Positions 54,302-63,742 of a DNA stretch of 64,000 nucleotides are shown piece by piece. Source of the stretch: Methylacidimicrobium fagopyrum (GTDB lineage Bacteria > Verrucomicrobiota > Verrucomicrobiia > Limisphaerales > UBA11358); the NCBI GenBank assembly GCA_026225255.1, contig JAMFSJ010000066.1, forward strand, positions 62,001 to 126,000, given 5' to 3'. Every line of letters begins with the position of its first letter. Position 1 is the stretch's first letter. A model generated the notes under the pieces. It was given only the letters and a program-made list of their open reading frames with translations. It searched no databases and was not told where the DNA came from. The translations under genes were made by a program, and so were the position numbers.

Positions 54302-55315
54302 ATGAAAAAAATTGTGTTGGCGGGGTTGATTGGTTTGGCGGCGATGGTTGGCCGCGCTGAGGAGCCTTATCATTTCATTAAAGAAATTCCCATTGCGGGT
54401 GACGGCGGCTGGGATTATCTGGCGGTCGATTCGGCGGCGCAACGGCTTTACGTTTCGCACGCGACCCGCGTGGTCGTGTTGGATTTGAGCAAGGACGCGG
54501 TGGTGGGCGAGATTACCAATACGCCCGGCGTTCACGGCATTGCGCTCGCGCCGAAATTGAATCGCGCGTTTGTCAGCAACGGCAAAGAATCCAAAATCAG
54601 TGTCGTGGATTCGCAGACGTTGCAGACGCTTTTCAAAGTGGATACGGGCGCGAATCCTGATTGCATTTTATTCGTGCCCGGAAAAAATGAAGTTTATGCC
54701 TTCAACGGCCGCGGTCAATCAGCGACGGTGATCGCCGCGGATACGGGCAAAATTGTGGCCACGATTCCGCTCGGAGGCAAACCGGAATTCGCGCAATGCG
54801 AACCGAAGACTGGCCGCATTTTTAATAATCTTGAAGACAAAAGCGAAGTCGCGGTGATTGACGCCGAGTCCCATCAAGTCGTCACTAACTGGCTGATTGC
54901 GCCGGGCGAAAGCGCGTCCGGTATGGCGATTGATCGTAAGCATCATCATTTATTTCTCGGTTGCGATAATCATTTGATGGCGATGATGGACAGCACGAGT
55001 GGAAAAATTCTCGCGACCGTGCCGATCGGTGAAGGTGTGGACGCCAATGCCTTTGATCCGAAAACACATTTTGCGTTCGCTTCCTGCGGCGACGGCACGA
55101 CGACGATTGCGCGCGCCGACGGCGACACGTTGACGGTCGTGCAAGTTTTGAAAACCGAACCCAGCGCTCGGACGCTGGCGCTCGATCCGGCGACGCATAA
55201 AATTTATCTCGCGGCGGCAAAATTTGACGCGCCCGCCGCCGGTCAACGCCGCGGTAAAATGGTTCCAGGCACGTTCAAAATTCTTGTGTATGGTATGGCG
55301 GAAGCGAAAGAATAA
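54302..55315 (+). CDS. Exported YncE-like beta-propeller protein
   Basis: 337 residues with a signal peptide (MKKIVLAGLIGLAAMVGRAEE). Seven-bladed repeats of the YVTN/YncE type are visible: RLYVSHATRVVVLDLSKDAV, GIALAPKLNRAFVSNGKESK, VYAFNGRGQSATVIAADTGK, FNNLEDKSEVAVIDAESHQV, LFLGCDNHLMAMMDSTSGKI and FASCGDGTTTIARADGDTLT. No catalytic residues can be named; such propellers bind ligands or proteins in the periplasm. It lies 39 bp after the PepSY gene and six bases before the response regulator, so it belongs to the same transcript. Confidence 0.9.
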   Translation: MKKIVLAGLIGLAAMVGRAEEPYHFIKEIPIAGDGGWDYLAVDSAAQRLYVSHATRVVVLDLSKDAVVGEITNTPGVHGIALAPKLNRAFVSNGKESKISVVDSQTLQTLFKVDTGANPDCILFVPGKNEVYAFNGRGQSATVIAADTGKIVATIPLGGKPEFAQCEPKTGRIFNNLEDKSEVAVIDAESHQVVTNWLIAPGESASGMAIDRKHHHLFLGCDNHLMAMMDSTSGKILATVPIGEGVDANAFDPKTHFAFASCGDGTTTIARADGDTLTVVQVLKTEPSARTLALDPATHKIYLAAAKFDAPAAGQRRGKMVPGTFKILVYGMAEAKE

Positions 55316-55321
55316 TTTCCT

Positions 55322-55996
55322 GTGCGAGTCCTAGTTGTCGAAGACGAAAAGAAAACCGCGTCGTTTGTCCGCAAGGCATTGCAGGCGGAAGGTTTCGCCG
55401 TGGACGTTTTGCACGCTGGCGACGGCGTGTTGACCGCGTTGCAAACAACGCCGTTCGATGTGCTCGTGCTCGATATCATGTTGCCGGGGCGCGACGGCTT
55501 GAGTGCGTTGCGACAATTGCGCGAAAATAAAAATGTCACGCCGGTCTTGCTGTTGTCTGCGCGTGGCGGCGTGAATGAACGCGTGGAAGGACTGAACGCG
55601 GGCGCCGATGATTATTTGCCGAAACCATTTGAGCTCGCTGAACTCATTGCGCGGGTGCGCGCACTGGGGCGGCGCGGCGGCGAAAATAAATCCACCGTCC
55701 TGCGCGTCGCCGATCTGACGCTCGACACGCTCACGCGCCTGGCCAAACGTGGCGGTGCAGAAATCGAATTGACTGCGCGCGAATATCGGCTGCTGGAATT
55801 CCTCATGCGTTCGACCGGTCGGCTGTGCGGGCGCATGACGATTTTGGAAAAAGTTTGGGACTACGATTTTGATCCCGGCACAAATCTCGTGGACGTTTAT
55901 ATCCGCCGGGTGCGCGAAAAAATTGACGCCAAATTTGAGCCGAAACTGCTGCACACCATTCGCGGCGCAGGCTACATTTTAGAGGAGCAACGATGA
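55322..55996 (+). CDS. OmpR-family response regulator (CusR/CopR-like)
   Basis: 224 residues from a GTG at 55322. Receiver: VLVVEDEKKTASFVRKAL, phospho-acceptor Asp51 in VLVLDIMLPGRDGL, and KPFELAELIARVRALGRRGG. The winged-helix effector has LTAREYRLLEFLMRSTGRLC, VWDYDFDPGTNLVDVYIRRV and LHTIRGAGYIL. The layout is that of heavy-metal-responsive regulators. The stop overlaps the histidine kinase start (ATGA). Confidence 0.95.
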   Translation: MRVLVVEDEKKTASFVRKALQAEGFAVDVLHAGDGVLTALQTTPFDVLVLDIMLPGRDGLSALRQLRENKNVTPVLLLSARGGVNERVEGLNAGADDYLPKPFELAELIARVRALGRRGGENKSTVLRVADLTLDTLTRLAKRGGAEIELTAREYRLLEFLMRSTGRLCGRMTILEKVWDYDFDPGTNLVDVYIRRVREKIDAKFEPKLLHTIRGAGYILEEQR

Positions 55997-57072
55997 GCAT
56001 TCGCACGCGGCTCACGTTGTGGTATGCGGGCATTTTATTCGTCTCGCTGCTCGCGATGGGCGGATTGTCCTATTACGAATTCGTCGTGAAACAGCATTCA
56101 ATTCTGCATGCGGCGCAAGTTGCCAATGCGATCATTGACGAGGACGAAAGCGAGGATTTTGGCCAGTCTTTAAAAGTGCTTTTCTGGTGCGGTCTGCCCG
56201 CGATGTTGTTTGCGCTCGCGGGCGGTTGGTGGCTCACGCGCAAAGCGCTAAAGCCGGTGGCGGCCTTGACGCAAGTCGTCGAACGCATCACGGAAGACAA
56301 TTTGCACCAACAATTACCGAAGAGTGGCGCGGGCGATGAACTGGACCGTCTGACGGAAGTCTTCAATGCCATGACCGCGCGGCTAAATAATTCGTTTGCC
56401 CGCATCCGCGAATTCACGTTGCACGCGTCGCACGAATTGAAAACACCGCTGACCGTTTTGTGCGGCGAAACGGAAATGGCGTTGCGCGAAGGAAAAATTT
56501 CGCCGGCCGAGCGCGAACGGGCCGTGAGCCAGTTGGACGAATTACGACGCCTCGCGCATATTGTGGACGGACTGACCCTGCTCGCAAAAGCGGACTCCGG
56601 CCAAGTCGCTCTGCAACTGGAACCGGTGTCATTGGATGAACTCGTTCGCGATAATTTTGCCGATGGGCAAATCCTCGCCGAGCCGCAAAATATCAAGGTG
56701 GAATTAGTGTTGTGCGAAGAAGTTTCCCTGCGCGGCGACCGCCATCGTTTGCGTCAACTACTCTTAAATCTTGCCGATAACGCCGTGAAATATAATCAGC
56801 CGCAAGGTCGCGTGATCATGAACCTGCGGCGCGCCGGTGAATTTGCCGAATTAACCATCGCCAACACCGGTGCGGGGATTCCGCCGGAAATATTGCCGCG
56901 CGTGTTCGACCGTTTCTTTCGCGGCGATGCGGCGCACGGCAACGTCATTGATGGCTGCGGCCTCGGCTTGAGCATCGCGCAATGGATTGTCGTCGCGCAC
57001 GGCGGCACGATTCAGATCGCGTCCGAACCGGCGAAACTCACAACGGTCACGGTGAAATTGCCGCTCGTATGA
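55993..57072 (+). CDS. Sensor histidine kinase with HAMP domain
   Basis: 359 residues. TM1 at about 9-28, a short periplasmic loop of some 30 residues, TM2 at about 62-82, HAMP (LTRKALKPVAALTQVVERIT), HisKA with His147 in LHASHELKTPLTVLCGETEM, and the ATPase domain with LLLNLADNAVKYNQP, IANTGAGIPPEI, FRGDA and GCGLGLSIAQWIVVAHGG. It is a partner of the regulator upstream, overlapping it by four bases. The small sensor loop is like CusS/CopS-type metal sensors but shorter. Its stop overlaps the TolC gene start by ATGA. Confidence 0.95.
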   Translation: MSIRTRLTLWYAGILFVSLLAMGGLSYYEFVVKQHSILHAAQVANAIIDEDESEDFGQSLKVLFWCGLPAMLFALAGGWWLTRKALKPVAALTQVVERITEDNLHQQLPKSGAGDELDRLTEVFNAMTARLNNSFARIREFTLHASHELKTPLTVLCGETEMALREGKISPAERERAVSQLDELRRLAHIVDGLTLLAKADSGQVALQLEPVSLDELVRDNFADGQILAEPQNIKVELVLCEEVSLRGDRHRLRQLLLNLADNAVKYNQPQGRVIMNLRRAGEFAELTIANTGAGIPPEILPRVFDRFFRGDAAHGNVIDGCGLGLSIAQWIVVAHGGTIQIASEPAKLTTVTVKLPLV

Positions 57073-58463
57073 AAGCGTGGCCGTTTATTTTTGGAATCGC
57101 TTTACTCGCCGGTTGCGCGCGTTTTCAGCCGCAGCCGATGGCGCCGGAACAATCCGCCGCGCAACTCGAAGGGCGTCGACTTGATGCCGCCGGACTAAAA
57201 AAGTTTCTCGCAGAAAATTCCATGGGCGAAATTAAAACCTGGCCGCTGCGAAAATGGAATTTATCCGAACTGACCCTCGCCGCCTTTTATTTTCATCCGA
57301 GTCTTGAAGTCGCGAAACAACAGTGGCTCGTCGCGTCGTCCGGCATCAAAACCGCGGGCGCGCGACCGAACCCGTCGGTGACCGTGACGCCCGGCTACGA
57401 TTCGCAAATTCCCGGTAATTACAGCCCGTGGCTCGTGCCGGTGACGTTTGATTGGCCCATTGAAACCGCGGGTAAACGCGGCCAACGGCTGGCCGAGGCG
57501 GAAAAAATTTCCGAATCAGCGCGCTATAATTTTATCAGCGCCGCGTGGAAAATTCGCAGCGGCGTCCGCACCGCGTTGCTTGATTTTATACTGTCCGGCC
57601 AACGCGCTGATCTGTTGCAAAAACAATTTTCGGCACAAACGCAGATTGTAAAATTATTACAACAACGTTTGGACGCGGGCGAAATTTCCCGGCCGGAACT
57701 GACGACGGCCAGCATTGCGCTGAATAAAACGCAGTCGGATTTGAACGCGGCGCAAGCCAGCGCGGCCACCGCGAATTCAGGGTTGGCGGAGGCGTTGGGT
57801 GTGACCACCGCGGCGTTGGTGGACGTGCGCTTTAATTTTGATTTTTCCACGCACGACGTCGCGACGTTGACTTCGGCGGATGCGCGCCAGCTGGCGTTGC
57901 GCTCGCGGGCTGACATTCTTGCCGCGCTCGCGGATTACGCGGCGAGCGAGGCCGACGTGCGTTTGCAGGTCGCCAAACAATATCCCGACCTGCATCTCGG
58001 TCCCGGTTACGCGTGGAATTCAGGCAACGCGGGCGACAGCCAATGGAGTCTCGGCGTGACGTTGGAGTTGCCGATTCTCGACCAAAATCAAGGTCCGATC
58101 GCCGAGGCCGAAGCGCGCCGCAAATTGTCCGCCGCGAAATTTATCGAACTGCAATCCCAAGTCATCAATGAGATCGACCACGCGGTGGCGGGCTTTCGCG
58201 TGGCGCAAACGCAGTTGCAGGTGGGGAAAAAATTGCTCGCATCGCAGCAACAGCAGCAAGCGTCAGTCGCGGCGCAACTGCAAGCGGGCGCGGGCGATCC
58301 CCTGGATTTGCTCAACGCGCAACTGGAGTTGACCAGTGGCCAATTGGCCCAACTTGATAACGCGGCGAATGCGCAAACCGCTTTCGGCGCGTTGGAAGAT
58401 GCGTTGCAACAGCCAGGGGATTCCATCAATGCCGTCATTGAAAAAATTGCGCCGGCGAATTAA
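57069..58463 (+). CDS. TolC-family outer membrane efflux lipoprotein
   Basis: 464 residues from the ATG at 57069, which overlaps the kinase stop and opens a lipoprotein signal (MKAWPFIFGIALLAGCARF, Cys16). Two outer-membrane-efflux repeats follow: NLSELTLAAFYFHPSLEVAK, PGYDSQIPGNYSPWLVPVTF and ADILAALADYAASEADVRLQ, then PDLHLGPGYAWNSGNAGDSQ. They form the trimeric channel-tunnel through which the RND pump discharges. It is the outer membrane part of the CBA-type complex encoded by the next genes. Confidence 0.93.
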   Translation: MKAWPFIFGIALLAGCARFQPQPMAPEQSAAQLEGRRLDAAGLKKFLAENSMGEIKTWPLRKWNLSELTLAAFYFHPSLEVAKQQWLVASSGIKTAGARPNPSVTVTPGYDSQIPGNYSPWLVPVTFDWPIETAGKRGQRLAEAEKISESARYNFISAAWKIRSGVRTALLDFILSGQRADLLQKQFSAQTQIVKLLQQRLDAGEISRPELTTASIALNKTQSDLNAAQASAATANSGLAEALGVTTAALVDVRFNFDFSTHDVATLTSADARQLALRSRADILAALADYAASEADVRLQVAKQYPDLHLGPGYAWNSGNAGDSQWSLGVTLELPILDQNQGPIAEAEARRKLSAAKFIELQSQVINEIDHAVAGFRVAQTQLQVGKKLLASQQQQQASVAAQLQAGAGDPLDLLNAQLELTSGQLAQLDNAANAQTAFGALEDALQQPGDSINAVIEKIAPAN

Positions 58464-58475
58464 GCACGTGAAATC

Positions 58476-59498
58476 ATGACCATGAACGCAGCCAATAAAA
58501 GCAGTCGCGATGGAGCGGCGAGCCTTGCTCGTCGCGGATTTTCGTCGCTCGTCATTTTAATTATCGTCATCGCCATAACGGGCTGTTCCCAATCGGACGA
58601 TGGAAAAAAATCCGCGCCCGCCGAAAAAGCCGAAGCGGAAGCCAAATTCGGCATCACGCTGGACGCCGCCACGCAAGCGCGTTTGGGCTTAAAAATTGAA
58701 TCGCCCGTCGCCCGCCAATGGTCGCCGGAAATAAAGGGTTTTGGTCGCGTGTTGGTTCCCGCGACGCTGGCCGCCGCCGTGGCTGATTTGGAATCCGCGC
58801 GCGCGACGGCGGAAGTTTCCCGTAACGAATACGCGCGGCAAAAAACGTTGGCGGCACAAAACAACGCTTCTATCCGCACGCTTGAAATCGCGAAAGCCGA
58901 TGCGACGCGGGACGAACTGGCAGCCAAAACTGCGGTCGCAAAATTTAAACTGGATTGGGGCGCGGCTTTGCTAGAAAGCAGCGATCGCGAGCAAACCATT
59001 TCCAGCATCCTGAACGGCAATGAGAATTTGGTGCAGCTTGATTTGCCGGCCGGTGAAATGGTGTCCTCGCCGCCGATATCCGCGCGGATACTTGCGTTGG
59101 GCAATGAAAACAACTTCGTGAGCGGCAAATTGATTGGTGCGCTGGACGGCGTAAATCCGCAGACGCAGAGTCAAAGTTTTTTATTTTTGACGCCGCCGAA
59201 ATCACTGGCTGTCGGCGCGGCGGTGACCGGTTTTCTGAAAACTTCCGGCGATTCGATTAACGGCGTCGTCGTTTCAGCGAGTGCCATTTTGCGGCACGAA
59301 GGTGTGGGTTGGGTTTATGTGCAGACGGAGACGAATCAATTTGTGCGCACGGAAATTCCGCTGGATCGGCCAACGGCTGATGGCTGGTTCGTTTCCAATA
59401 ATTTGTCCGCAACGAATAAGATTGTCGTCGTCGGTGCGCAGGCGGTGCTTTCGGCGGAATTAAGCGGCGGCGGTTTTAACACGGGCGAACGCGATTAA
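58476..59498 (+). CDS. RND efflux periplasmic adaptor (membrane fusion) lipoprotein
   Basis: 340 residues with a lipoprotein signal (SSLVILIIVIAITGCSQS, Cys37) and a second possible ATG two codons in. The core is HlyD/CusB-like: LGLKIESPVARQWSPEIKGF (lipoyl start), a helical hairpin SARATAEVSRNEYARQKTLA, and beta-barrel segments (KSLAVGAAVTGFLKTSG, ILRHEGVGWVYVQTETNQFV). It is shorter than typical CusB (about 400 residues) and lacks recognisable Met-rich metal sites. It bridges the inner-membrane pump and the TolC-like channel. The gap of three bases to the pump gene indicates a shared transcript. Confidence 0.9.
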   Translation: MTMNAANKSSRDGAASLARRGFSSLVILIIVIAITGCSQSDDGKKSAPAEKAEAEAKFGITLDAATQARLGLKIESPVARQWSPEIKGFGRVLVPATLAAAVADLESARATAEVSRNEYARQKTLAAQNNASIRTLEIAKADATRDELAAKTAVAKFKLDWGAALLESSDREQTISSILNGNENLVQLDLPAGEMVSSPPISARILALGNENNFVSGKLIGALDGVNPQTQSQSFLFLTPPKSLAVGAAVTGFLKTSGDSINGVVVSASAILRHEGVGWVYVQTETNQFVRTEIPLDRPTADGWFVSNNLSATNKIVVVGAQAVLSAELSGGGFNTGERD

Positions 59499-59501
59499 CC
59501 C

Positions 59502-61631
59502 ATGCTCCGACGACTCGTTGAACTTGCTTTGGGCGCCCGCGGCGTGGTCATCACATTGGCGCTTGGTTTCATTGGTTACGGACTGTTCGTCGCAGCGCAC
59601 GCGAAGCTGGATGTGTTTCCCGAATTCGTCCAACCCCAGGCCACCGTGCAGACGGAAGCGCCGGGGCTCGCGCCGGAACAAGTCGAGGCACTCGTTACGC
59701 GGCCGGTCGAAAACGCATTGAATGGCGCGGGTGATCTCGATTACATTCGCTCGGAATCCATCGCCGGTTTGTCGGTGGTCACGGCGGTTTTCAAGGACGG
59801 CACGGACATCCATCTGGCGCGTCAAATGATCGCGGAACGGCTCGCGCAACTCGGCGGCGATTTGCCGGTCGGCGTGGCGTCGCCGAAAATGGAGCCGCTC
59901 ACGTCGTCCACGATGGACTTGCTGAAGTTTGGTTTGACGTCGCAAAAAGTATCGCCGATGACCTTGCGAAAGTTCGCGGATTGGACGGTGCGCCCGCGTT
60001 TGCTTTCTGTTCCCGGCGTGGCGGCGGTGAAAATTTTTGGCGGCGAAGTGCGGCAGTTGCAGATCCAAATCAAACCTGACCGTTTGCTGGCGTTTAATAT
60101 TTCGGTGCAAGATGTTTTGAGTGCGGCCAGCGCGGCGACGGGTGTGCGCGGTGCGGGCTTTATCGAAACGGCAGCGCAGCGCCTCATGCTGCAGACCGAA
60201 GGCCAGTCGCTCACGGCCGCGCAACTCGGCGAAATTGTGGTGACGCAACGCGACGGCCACACTATCCGGCTGCGCGAGGTGGCGAATGTCGTCGAAGGCG
60301 CGGAAGCTAAATTTGGCGACGCGCTCATCAACGGCCAATCCGGCGTGCTGATCACCACGGCCAGCCAATACGGCGCGAACACGCTGGAAGTGACGCGCGC
60401 CGTCGAAGCAGCGTTGGAAGAATTGAAGCCGGCGTTCGCGGCGGAAGGCATTGACTACACGCCATCGCTGCATCGTCCCGCGACATTCATCGAAATCGCA
60501 TTACGTAATATGAAAACATCGCTGCTACTCGGCGCGGTGTTGGTGGCGATCGTGCTGTTTTTATTTTTACTGGATTTGCGAACGGCGTTGATTTGTTTCA
60601 CGGCTATTCCGTTGTCGCTGCTCGCGGCGGTCGTGGTGCTGGATTATTTTGGCGTGACGCTGAACACCCTGACGCTCGGCGGGCTCGCCGCCGTTCTCGG
60701 CGTGGTGGTGGATGACGCAATCATCACTGTGGAAAATATTTTGCGGCGTTTAAGAGAGCGCCGCTCGCCGGATCGGCTCATTTCAAATCATGCCGCTAAT
60801 CAAAATCAGGCGATCAGTGCACCGGCGGAAAATATTTTCAACGTCATCCTGAATGCCACGCTGGAAGTGCGCAATTCAGTCGTTTACGCCACGTTCGTCG
60901 TCGCGCTGGTTTTCGTGCCGGTATTAACGATGACCGGCTTGCAGGGGAAATTTTTCGCGCCGCTCGGCGTGGCGTTCATACTCGCCAATCTCGCGTCCTT
61001 GTTCGTCGCGCTCACGGTCACGCCCGCGCTATGTTTCGCTTTGTTAGCGCGTTCGCAGCCGCGGGAGGAACCCAATTATTTGCGCCGGCTAAAATTAATT
61101 CATCGCCGCGTGCTCGAAAAAATCGGCAGTTATCCCAAGACGATGCTCGCAGTCGCGACCGCTTTATTCATCGCGGCCTTGGCGACATTGCCGTTTTTTG
61201 GCGGCGAATTTTTGCCGAGTTTTCGAGAAGGCCATTTCGTCGTCGGCATCACGATGGCGCCGGGAACGTCGTTGCCGGAAATGAAACGGATGGGGGAACG
61301 GATTTCGGCAGAGTTACTGAAAATTCCGGCGATCCAAACGGTGTCGGAACAGATCGGTCGCGCGGAAGGCGGCGAAGATACGTGGGGCTCGCATCGCGGC
61401 GAAATGCACGTCGAACTTAAACCGGACGCAGGCGTGGATCAGGAAAAAGTGCAGAATGAAATTCGCGACGCGCTCGCGAAATTTCCCGGCGTCCAGACGG
61501 AGGTATTGACGTTCCTCGGTGACCGTATTGGCGAAACCATTTCTGGTGAGACCGCGCAAGTGGTGGTGAATATTTTTGGCGACGACCTCGACGTGTTGGA
61601 TGCGAAGGCGAATGACGTGCCGCCGTATTGA
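59502..61631 (+). CDS. RND efflux transporter, N-terminal part (frame-disrupted)
   Basis: 709 residues of an approximately 1,050-residue RND pump. It includes TM1 (VVITLALGFIGYGLFVAAHA), the porter domain (EFVQPQATVQTEAPGLAPEQ, VEALVTRPVENALNG), TM2-TM6 (MKTSLLLGAVLVAIVLFLFL) with GLAAVLGVVVDDAIITVEN in TM4, and half of the second periplasmic loop. The frame ends abruptly with [10 protein letters not shown] and a TGA at 61629, whereas homologues continue in the frame that starts at about 61620. A one-base deletion near 61617-61624 explains the break. It shares most features with CusA/CzcA-like and related pumps. It forms the inner-membrane unit with the TolC and adaptor genes just upstream, if the frame is functional. 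Confidence 0.88.
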   Translation: MLRRLVELALGARGVVITLALGFIGYGLFVAAHAKLDVFPEFVQPQATVQTEAPGLAPEQVEALVTRPVENALNGAGDLDYIRSESIAGLSVVTAVFKDGTDIHLARQMIAERLAQLGGDLPVGVASPKMEPLTSSTMDLLKFGLTSQKVSPMTLRKFADWTVRPRLLSVPGVAAVKIFGGEVRQLQIQIKPDRLLAFNISVQDVLSAASAATGVRGAGFIETAAQRLMLQTEGQSLTAAQLGEIVVTQRDGHTIRLREVANVVEGAEAKFGDALINGQSGVLITTASQYGANTLEVTRAVEAALEELKPAFAAEGIDYTPSLHRPATFIEIALRNMKTSLLLGAVLVAIVLFLFLLDLRTALICFTAIPLSLLAAVVVLDYFGVTLNTLTLGGLAAVLGVVVDDAIITVENILRRLRERRSPDRLISNHAANQNQAISAPAENIFNVILNATLEVRNSVVYATFVVALVFVPVLTMTGLQGKFFAPLGVAFILANLASLFVALTVTPALCFALLARSQPREEPNYLRRLKLIHRRVLEKIGSYPKTMLAVATALFIAALATLPFFGGEFLPSFREGHFVVGITMAPGTSLPEMKRMGERISAELLKIPAIQTVSEQIGRAEGGEDTWGSHRGEMHVELKPDAGVDQEKVQNEIRDALAKFPGVQTEVLTFLGDRIGETISGETAQVVVNIFGDDLDVLDAKANDVPPY
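61617..61631 (+). other. Probable frameshift site in the RND pump gene
   Basis: The sequence GTGCCGCCGTATTGAGC gives V-P-P-Y-stop in the upstream frame but A-A-V-L-S in the downstream frame. Restoring one G (GTG GCC GCC GTA TTG AGC) joins the two halves as [12 protein letters not shown] with no other change. It could be a sequencing or assembly error, a real null mutation, or a split gene. Confidence 0.8.
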
Positions 61632-62656
61632 GCAAAATTTCCGGGGCCGCCGACGTGCAGGTTTCCGCGCCGCCCGGCGCGCCGCGTGTGATGATCCGGC
61701 TGCGTCCCGACCGTTTGACGCAATTCGGTTTTCGTCCGCTCGAAGTGCTGGAAGCCGTCCGCACCGCGTATCAAGGCGAGGTCGTGGCGCAAACTTACGA
61801 AGGTGAAAAAGTTTTTAACGTGGCGGTGATGCTGGAGCCGTCCGCGCGGCAGGCGCCCGAAACCATTGGCGATTTGCTCATCAACAATCCGGCCGGCGAC
61901 CGGCTGCCGCTGAAACAACTGGCCGATATTTTTCTGACGACCGGACGTTATGCCATTTTACACGATGGCGCGCGGCGGCGGCAGACGATTACTTGCAATC
62001 CACAAGGCCGCGACGTGGCGTCATTCGTCGCGGACGCGCAAAAGCAAATCGCGGCGCAGGTGAATTTCCCCGCCGGAGTTTACGCGGAATTTAGCGGCGC
62101 GGCGGAAGCCCAAAAAACGGCGCAAACGGAATTGCTGTTGCATTCGCTACTCGCAGCGGCGGGAATTATTTTGCTGTTGGCCATGGTTTTTCGCAAAGCC
62201 AGCCATCTGTTACTCGTGCTGGCAAATTTGCCGTTCGCGCTGGTCGGCGGCGTGCTAACGATTTTTCTCGTCGGTTATTTTGGCAGCGCCGGACAAGGCT
62301 CGTTGTCGCTCGGCACGCTGGTTGGGTTTGTGACGTTGTTCGGTATCACGCTGCGTAATTCCATCATGATGATTTCGCATTTTGATCATTTGGTGAACGA
62401 AGAGAATTTACCGTGGGGAATCGAAACCGCCCTCCGCGGCGCGACGGAACGACTCATTCCGATCCTGATGACGGCGCTGGTGACGGCGCTTGGATTATTG
62501 CCGCTGGCGCTCGGCAGTGGCGGGGCCGGCCGCGAAATCGAAGGTCCGATGGCGATCGTAATTCTGGGCGGATTGGTGACTTCCACCGCCCTGAATTTAT
62601 TGGTGTTGCCGACGTTGGCGCTACGTTATGGAAATTTCTCGCACCGTCGGATTTAA
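61628..62656 (+). CDS. RND efflux transporter, C-terminal part (frame-disrupted)
   Basis: 342 residues in the shifted frame, starting [20 protein letters not shown]. It contains the remaining porter subdomain ([20 protein letters not shown]) and TM8-TM12 ([95 protein letters not shown]). Added to the upstream part it makes about 1,051 residues, the normal full length. An independent start is only a TTG overlapping the upstream stop, so independent translation is doubtful though coupling is possible. Confidence 0.85.
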   Translation: MSKISGAADVQVSAPPGAPRVMIRLRPDRLTQFGFRPLEVLEAVRTAYQGEVVAQTYEGEKVFNVAVMLEPSARQAPETIGDLLINNPAGDRLPLKQLADIFLTTGRYAILHDGARRRQTITCNPQGRDVASFVADAQKQIAAQVNFPAGVYAEFSGAAEAQKTAQTELLLHSLLAAAGIILLLAMVFRKASHLLLVLANLPFALVGGVLTIFLVGYFGSAGQGSLSLGTLVGFVTLFGITLRNSIMMISHFDHLVNEENLPWGIETALRGATERLIPILMTALVTALGLLPLALGSGGAGREIEGPMAIVILGGLVTSTALNLLVLPTLALRYGNFSHRRI

Positions 62657-62718
62657 ACGTGGGGCCGTTTTTCGGATTGGCACGCGGCGGGATTCTGCAA
62701 TGCTTTCCGCAAGGTCGC

Positions 62719-63699
62719 ATGAACATCCTCGAAGTCAAAAATCTAAAAGTGCATTTTCCCGTCCAACGCGGGCTGTTCAGTCGCGGACACGAATCCGTGA
62801 AGGCCGTGGACGGCGTTAGTTTTAATATCGCCGCCGGCGAAACGCTCGGGCTCGTCGGCGAAAGCGGTTGCGGCAAATCTACGTTGGGTCGTGCGATCAT
62901 GCGGTTGGTGGAGCCGACGCACGGCGAAGTTTTTATGGACGGCGAAGACATCACGCGCCTGAACGGTTCCGCGTTGCGTTCGCGGCGGCGTAAATTCCAG
63001 ATGATTTTTCAAGACCCGTTCGGCTCGCTCAATCCGCGGATGACGATCGAGCAAATCATCGGCGAAGCGCTGGACATCCACCAGCTGGCCGATGGTTCCT
63101 CCGCGCGGCAAAAAAGAATTTTTGAATTACTGAAAGATGTCGGGCTCGACCCGATTTATGCGCAGCGTTATCCACATGAATTTTCCGGCGGTCAACGTCA
63201 GCGCATCGGCATCGCCCGCGCGTTGGCGGTGGAACCGAAGCTGATTATCTGCGACGAACCTGTGAGCGCGTTGGACGTTTCGGTGCAGGCGCAGATCATA
63301 AATTTGCTTGGCGATTTGCAACAGAAACACGGCATTGCGTATCTGTTTATCGCGCACGATCTGGCGGTGGTCGAACACATCAGCCGGCGCGTGATGGTGA
63401 TGTATCTCGGAAAAATCGTAGAAAAGGCGGACGCGAAAAATATCATCCGCCAGCCGCAGCATCCTTACACGCAGGCGTTGATCTCAGCCGTGCCGGAAGT
63501 GGCTCCGGATTCCAAGCGGCAACGAATTGTTTTGCCGGGCGATGTGCCGTCGCCGATTCATCCGCCGAGTGGTTGCCCGTTTCATCCGCGCTGTCCGATG
63601 GCGGAAGGAAAATGTAAAACGGAAGTTCCCGCTTTTCGTGAGGCGGCGGAAAATCACTTTGCCGCCTGCCATTTTGCGGGTCAGAAAATCGCGGCGTAA
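62719..63699 (+). CDS. Oligopeptide/dipeptide ABC transporter ATPase (OppF/DppF-like)
   Basis: 326 residues from the ATG at 62719; the open frame extends upstream inside the pump gene but homology begins at [13 protein letters not shown]. Walker [10 protein letters not shown] (47-55), [20 protein letters not shown], signature [14 protein letters not shown], Walker [13 protein letters not shown], and the C-terminal family domain [14 protein letters not shown] with a cysteine cluster ([20 protein letters not shown]) that is typical of Opp/Dpp ATPases. It drives peptide or nickel import together with a permease pair and an OppD partner. None is adjacent in the window, so it may be the end of a dispersed system. 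The gap to the pump gene is 62 bp. Confidence 0.93.
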   Translation: MNILEVKNLKVHFPVQRGLFSRGHESVKAVDGVSFNIAAGETLGLVGESGCGKSTLGRAIMRLVEPTHGEVFMDGEDITRLNGSALRSRRRKFQMIFQDPFGSLNPRMTIEQIIGEALDIHQLADGSSARQKRIFELLKDVGLDPIYAQRYPHEFSGGQRQRIGIARALAVEPKLIICDEPVSALDVSVQAQIINLLGDLQQKHGIAYLFIAHDLAVVEHISRRVMVMYLGKIVEKADAKNIIRQPQHPYTQALISAVPEVAPDSKRQRIVLPGDVPSPIHPPSGCPFHPRCPMAEGKCKTEVPAFREAAENHFAACHFAGQKIAA

Positions 63700-63742
63700 T
63701 TTAATTCCCTGTCACTAGCCGCAAACCACCGGCAGCGCGCTT

